This document shows, piece by piece, positions 14,389 through 17,354 of a DNA stretch of 17,354 nucleotides. Origin of the DNA: Gemmatimonadaceae bacterium. Lineage in GTDB: Bacteria > Gemmatimonadota > Gemmatimonadetes > Gemmatimonadales > Gemmatimonadaceae. Position numbers and translations under genes: made by a program. The DNA lies in assembly GCA_025451425.1 (NCBI GenBank), contig JANWKK010000070.1, positions 1-17,354 on the forward strand. Reading direction: 5' to 3'. The notes beneath the pieces are model-generated. The model was not told where the DNA came from. It saw only the letters and a program-made list of their open reading frames with translations, and did not search any database. Within the stretch, counting starts at the first letter, position 1. Each line of letters starts with the position of its first letter.

Positions 14389-16389
14389 GTGACACCTGTC
14401 TTTGTTCGTCCATCTCTCGTCCTTGGCGTCGCTCTCGTCGCGGGCTGCGCGACGTCCAAAGGCAACATCACCATGGCCGGCGCGGCGATGCCCGTGCCCG
14501 ACATGTCTGCTTCGGCACCCAAGCCCGATCGACGGGTCGGGCTTCCTGGTGGCTGGTTCAATGCGGCGCAAGCGTCGTGGAACTTGTCGCTCGTTTCGAC
14601 GACGCAACCTTCCGCCGGCTTCATCAACCGCAGCGATCCGGGCGACGCAAGCAAGTGGAACTCCGACTTGGCGTTCACCGGCAAGTACGTGATCCAGGGA
14701 AATTTCAGCGGCTATCAGATCTGGGACGTCTCGAACCCGACCAAGCCAACCCTCTTCTCTTCGTACCTCTGTCCCGGCACGCAGAGCGATGTCTCAGTGC
14801 ACGGGAATCTCCTCTTCGAGTCGAGCGAATCGCTCAACGGGCGCAACGACTGCGGCGCACAGGGCGTCGCGGACACGGTCAGCAAGGAACGGCTGCGCGG
14901 CATTCGCATCTACGACATTGCCGACCTCGCGCACCCAAAGCTGATTGGCGTAGTGCAGACGTGCCGCGGATCGCACACACATAGCGTCGTCACCGATCCA
15001 AACGACAAGTCCAACGTCTACATCTATATCTCCGGTTCGGCGCCGGTCCGCTCGCCTAACGAGCTCGCCGGCTGCTCGGCGATGGACCCGTCGAACGACC
15101 CGAACAGCGAGTTGTTCCGGATCGAGGTCATCCAGGTGCCGGTATCGCACCCGCAGGATGCGCACGTGGTGAGCAAACCGCCGATTCTCGCGAATCTGAT
15201 GCCGGTCGAGGGCCACGCTGAAGCGCCGGAAGACCGCGCGGCCAACGCAAAGCTTGCCGCGGCGGCGCGCGAGCGTGGTGAGTTCACGTACGCGGCATTC
15301 GGGAGCGAGCGGGTGCTCCCGTCCGAGTTCAGCAAGCACATGCTCGACAGCCTCGTTAAGCTGCGCGGCGGCACGGGACAGCCCACGTCCGCCGACAGCG
15401 CGAAGCTGCGACAGGATCTGCCGGCGCTCATTCAGAAAATGATCGGCGCGGGCGGTCCGCGGCGCGGTCCGCAGCAGTGCCACGACATCACGGCGTATCC
15501 GGCGATCGGCCTCGCCGGTGGCGCATGTGGCGGATACGGTGTCCTTCTCGACATTCGCGATCCCGCGCATCCGAAGCGCGTCGGTGCCGTTGCCGACTCG
15601 AACTTCTCGTTCTGGCACTCGGCGAGCTTCAACAACGACGGAACGAAGATGCTCTTCACCGACGAGTGGGGCGGTGGAACGCAGCCGCGCTGCCGCGTGA
15701 CGGACAAGCCGGAATGGGGAGCCGACGCGATCTTCACGCTGTCGAGGGATCAGCTGTCGTTCAGAGGCTACTATAAGCTGCCGGCGCCCCAGACTGCGCA
15801 GGAGAACTGCGTCGCGCATAACGGCTCCCTGATTCCCGTGCCAGGACGCGACATCATGACGCAGGGCTGGTATCAGGGTGGCGTCTCGGTGTTCGACTTT
15901 ACTGATGCCGCGCATCCGAAGGAGATCGCGTACTTCGATCGCGGCCCGATCGACTCGACGAAGATGTACGTCGGTGGCTCGTGGTCGGCGTACTGGTACA
16001 ACGGCTACATCTACAGCTCGGAGATTGCCCGCGGCCTCGACGTGTTCGACCTGCAGCCGAGCGCCCTGTTGTCGCAGAACGAGATCGACGCGGCAAAGCT
16101 GGTGCACTTCGACGAGCTGAACGTGCAGGATCAGCAGAAGCTCCGGTGGCCAGCGGCGTTCGTCGTCTCGCGAGCGTACGTCGATCAATTGCAGCGGTCA
16201 TCGGGTCTCTCGGCGGCACGTATCGAAGCGGTACGCACGGCGCTGGCGGCAGCAGAGCAGGCGTCGGGCGCAGCACGAAGCGAGGCGCTCACGCAGCTGG
16301 CGACTTCGCTCGACAGTGATGCCGCGAGCTCGAGCGACGCGGCGAAGGTGCGGATGCTAGCGCAGTCAGTGCGCGAGCTGGCGAGATGA
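14389..16389 (+). CDS. LVIVD-repeat beta-propeller lipoprotein
   Basis: A 666-aa surface or periplasmic lipoprotein with LVIVD-type beta-propeller repeats; the family's molecular function is unknown. The start is taken at GTG 14389 because it gives signal VFVRPSLVLGVALVAGC with lipobox VAGC (C20). The frame is open to 14323 but would add a Cys-containing, non-signal extension. Repeat units of the 'IWDVSNPTKP', 'IYDIADLAHPKLIG', 'LLDIRDPAHPKRVG' and 'VFDFTDAAHPKEIA' type are visible at about 111-120, 174-187, 387-399 and 501-514. Conserved blocks are CHDITAYPAIGLAGGACGGYG (364-384), FWHSASFNNDGTKMLFTDEW (408-427) and ENCVAHNGSLIPVPGRDIM (472-490). An Ala/Glu-rich insert (about 275-355) separates propeller blades, and the last 100 residues are helical. 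I recall the same insert and C-terminal helices in relatives from Gemmatimonadota. Ten or so cysteines suggest disulfides. Confidence 0.9.
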   Translation: MTPVFVRPSLVLGVALVAGCATSKGNITMAGAAMPVPDMSASAPKPDRRVGLPGGWFNAAQASWNLSLVSTTQPSAGFINRSDPGDASKWNSDLAFTGKYVIQGNFSGYQIWDVSNPTKPTLFSSYLCPGTQSDVSVHGNLLFESSESLNGRNDCGAQGVADTVSKERLRGIRIYDIADLAHPKLIGVVQTCRGSHTHSVVTDPNDKSNVYIYISGSAPVRSPNELAGCSAMDPSNDPNSELFRIEVIQVPVSHPQDAHVVSKPPILANLMPVEGHAEAPEDRAANAKLAAAARERGEFTYAAFGSERVLPSEFSKHMLDSLVKLRGGTGQPTSADSAKLRQDLPALIQKMIGAGGPRRGPQQCHDITAYPAIGLAGGACGGYGVLLDIRDPAHPKRVGAVADSNFSFWHSASFNNDGTKMLFTDEWGGGTQPRCRVTDKPEWGADAIFTLSRDQLSFRGYYKLPAPQTAQENCVAHNGSLIPVPGRDIMTQGWYQGGVSVFDFTDAAHPKEIAYFDRGPIDSTKMYVGGSWSAYWYNGYIYSSEIARGLDVFDLQPSALLSQNEIDAAKLVHFDELNVQDQQKLRWPAAFVVSRAYVDQLQRSSGLSAARIEAVRTALAAAEQASGAARSEALTQLATSLDSDAASSSDAAKVRMLAQSVRELAR

Positions 16390-16395
16390 GGGCGT

Positions 16396-16430
16396 AGGGG
16401 CTAGGGGCTAGGAGCTAGCCCCTAGTCCCT
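16396..16430. terminator. 16-bp hairpin between convergent genes; AGGGGCTAGGG element copy C
   Basis: The arms 16396-16411 and 16415-16430 pair fully with one G-U pair and a GAG loop. The left side is a heptamer repeat, AGGGGCT-AGGGGCT-AGGAGCT. It begins 7 nt after the LVIVD gene stop and overlaps the last codons and stop (16408-16410) of the convergent acyl-CoA ligase gene. It is probably a bidirectional transcript end and the third member of the repeat family at 1282-1375 and 3198-3270. Confidence 0.7.
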
Positions 16431-17354
16431 TCGCGGCCTCACGCTCCTTCAGTGCGCGACGCAGGACCTTGCCCACCTGCGTCTTCGGCAGCTCGCTTAC
16501 GATCTCGATCTGAGAGGGCACCTTGTACGGCGCGAGCCGCTCGCGGCAGAACGCCCTGAGCTCCTCCTCGCCGACCGTCGTACCCGGGCGGCACACGATC
16601 CAGGCTTTGACGCGTTCGCCCTTGATCTCGTCAGGCACTCCGATGGCGCCGACCTCGGCGACCGCCGGATGCGAGGCAATTACCTCTTCGATCTCGCGCG
16701 GCCACACCTGATATCCGCTCGTCTTGATCAGGTCTTTCTTGCGATCGACGATGAACAGGTAGCCATCGGCGTCGAGGTAGCCGAGGTCGCCGGTGTAAAG
16801 GGCGCGGTGACCATGTTCGTCTTCGCGGAGCATTTCGCGCGTTTCATCAGGGCGCTGCCAATATCCCTCCATGAGTTGCGGCGCGCTCAGCACGATCTCA
16901 CCAACTTGGCCCGACGGCAGCGCCTTCGTGCCATCGTCGGCGTCGACAATGTGAACGCGAACGTCAGGCAGCGGCATCCCGACAGATCCGATTTTTTTCT
17001 CGCCACGAGCGGGATTCGCGACGACGGCCATCTGCGCCTCCGTCAACGAATAGCCCTCGACGATCACACCGCCCGTTGCCTCTTCGAATCGTTTCTTTGT
17101 CTCCGCCATCAATGCCGCGGCACCGCAGAAGCACAGCTTGATGGAGCGGAAGTTCACCTTGCCCGCACGCGCGAGCGGATGGTTCATGATGCCGTTCAAC
17201 AACGTCGGCACGGCGAGAATGAATGCAGGCCTAACGCGATTGATCTCGCCCAGTAAGTCGGGCAGGTCTCGCGGATTCGGTATGAGCGCGAGCGGGTTGT
17301 GATTGATGAGCGCGAGGCTCTGCGCTCCGGTCTGCGTGAACGTGTGAAAGAGCG
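16408..17354 (-). CDS. fadD: Long-chain acyl-CoA ligase (AMP-forming), C-terminal part; N-terminus outside window
   Basis: The adenylate-forming (ANL) enzyme that activates fatty acids to acyl-CoA with ATP and CoA, peripheral to the inner membrane. The frame is open to the window edge (about 314 residues visible, beginning LFHTFTQTGAQSLALI). INHNPLALIPNPRDLPDLL and AFILAVPTLLNGIM are typical of FadD-type ligases. Further motifs are GYSLTE (nt 17038-17055, A5-like), YTGDLGYLDADGYLFIVDRK (near 16738-16797, the core A7/A8 signature), the hinge DRKKDLIKTSGYQVWPREIE, and LPKTQVGKVLRR with the catalytic Lys near 16468-16470. The N-terminal P-loop (A3) is outside the window. The last six residues and stop (GLGASS) are encoded within the dispersed repeat copy C, so the C-terminus may differ from orthologues. 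The symbol is by family resemblance only. Confidence 0.9.
   Translation of the reverse strand, partial: LFHTFTQTGAQSLALINHNPLALIPNPRDLPDLLGEINRVRPAFILAVPTLLNGIMNHPLARAGKVNFRSIKLCFCGAAALMAETKKRFEEATGGVIVEGYSLTEAQMAVVANPARGEKKIGSVGMPLPDVRVHIVDADDGTKALPSGQVGEIVLSAPQLMEGYWQRPDETREMLREDEHGHRALYTGDLGYLDADGYLFIVDRKKDLIKTSGYQVWPREIEEVIASHPAVAEVGAIGVPDEIKGERVKAWIVCRPGTTVGEEELRAFCRERLAPYKVPSQIEIVSELPKTQVGKVLRRALKEREAAKGLGASS

Noticed and set aside
14794..16188. A 464-codon open frame on the minus strand inside the LVIVD gene
   Set aside because: Its product is Arg/Val/Leu-rich with no recognisable domain, and it lies wholly antisense to a strongly supported gene; long antisense frames are expected in high-GC DNA.

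Overview
This is a high-GC, gene-dense bacterial window with about a dozen protein genes and no rRNA, tRNA, CRISPR array, insertion sequence or phage module that I can see. The gene families point to a Gemmatimonadota-like soil bacterium, possibly another phylum with similar content such as Acidobacteriota. They are an orphan 'duplicated' FtsX/MacB-type permease, a FecR plus STN-TonB receptor locus, an LVIVD-repeat lipoprotein with the insertion I associate with this phylum, and four-cysteine lipoproteins. The assignment is inference from family recall, not from a marker gene.

Layout. At 1-1280 a minus-strand operon encodes an uncharacterised protein with a beta-rich N-terminus, followed by a MerR-type regulator cut by the window edge. 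Its promoter carries a tandem 11-bp repeat. At 1428-3189 (plus) lie a DUF892/YciF ferritin-like protein with a basic tail and an unrecognised lipoprotein. At 3269-6870 (minus) FecR and an STN-containing TonB-dependent receptor are translationally coupled, and their ECF sigma factor diverges at 6948-7517. This is a cell-surface signalling and uptake locus. At 7564-12022 (minus) an orphan permease is followed by a serine hydrolase with four C-terminal membrane helices. At 12126-13229 (minus) is an AlkZ-like winged-helix protein. At 13295-16389 (plus) lie a second four-cysteine lipoprotein and a large LVIVD-repeat lipoprotein. At 16408-17354 (minus) is the C-terminal part of a long-chain acyl-CoA ligase.

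Two DNA-level signals cut across the genes. The octamer GCCTAACG (or its complement) occurs 12 times, always inside genes, in several reading phases and encoding different peptides, against about 0.5 expected by chance. A G-rich element built on AGGGGCTAGGG occurs at three gene junctions, twice as a long hairpin between convergent genes and once between divergent genes. These look more novel than any single gene here. No stretch longer than about 210 bases lacks a gene.
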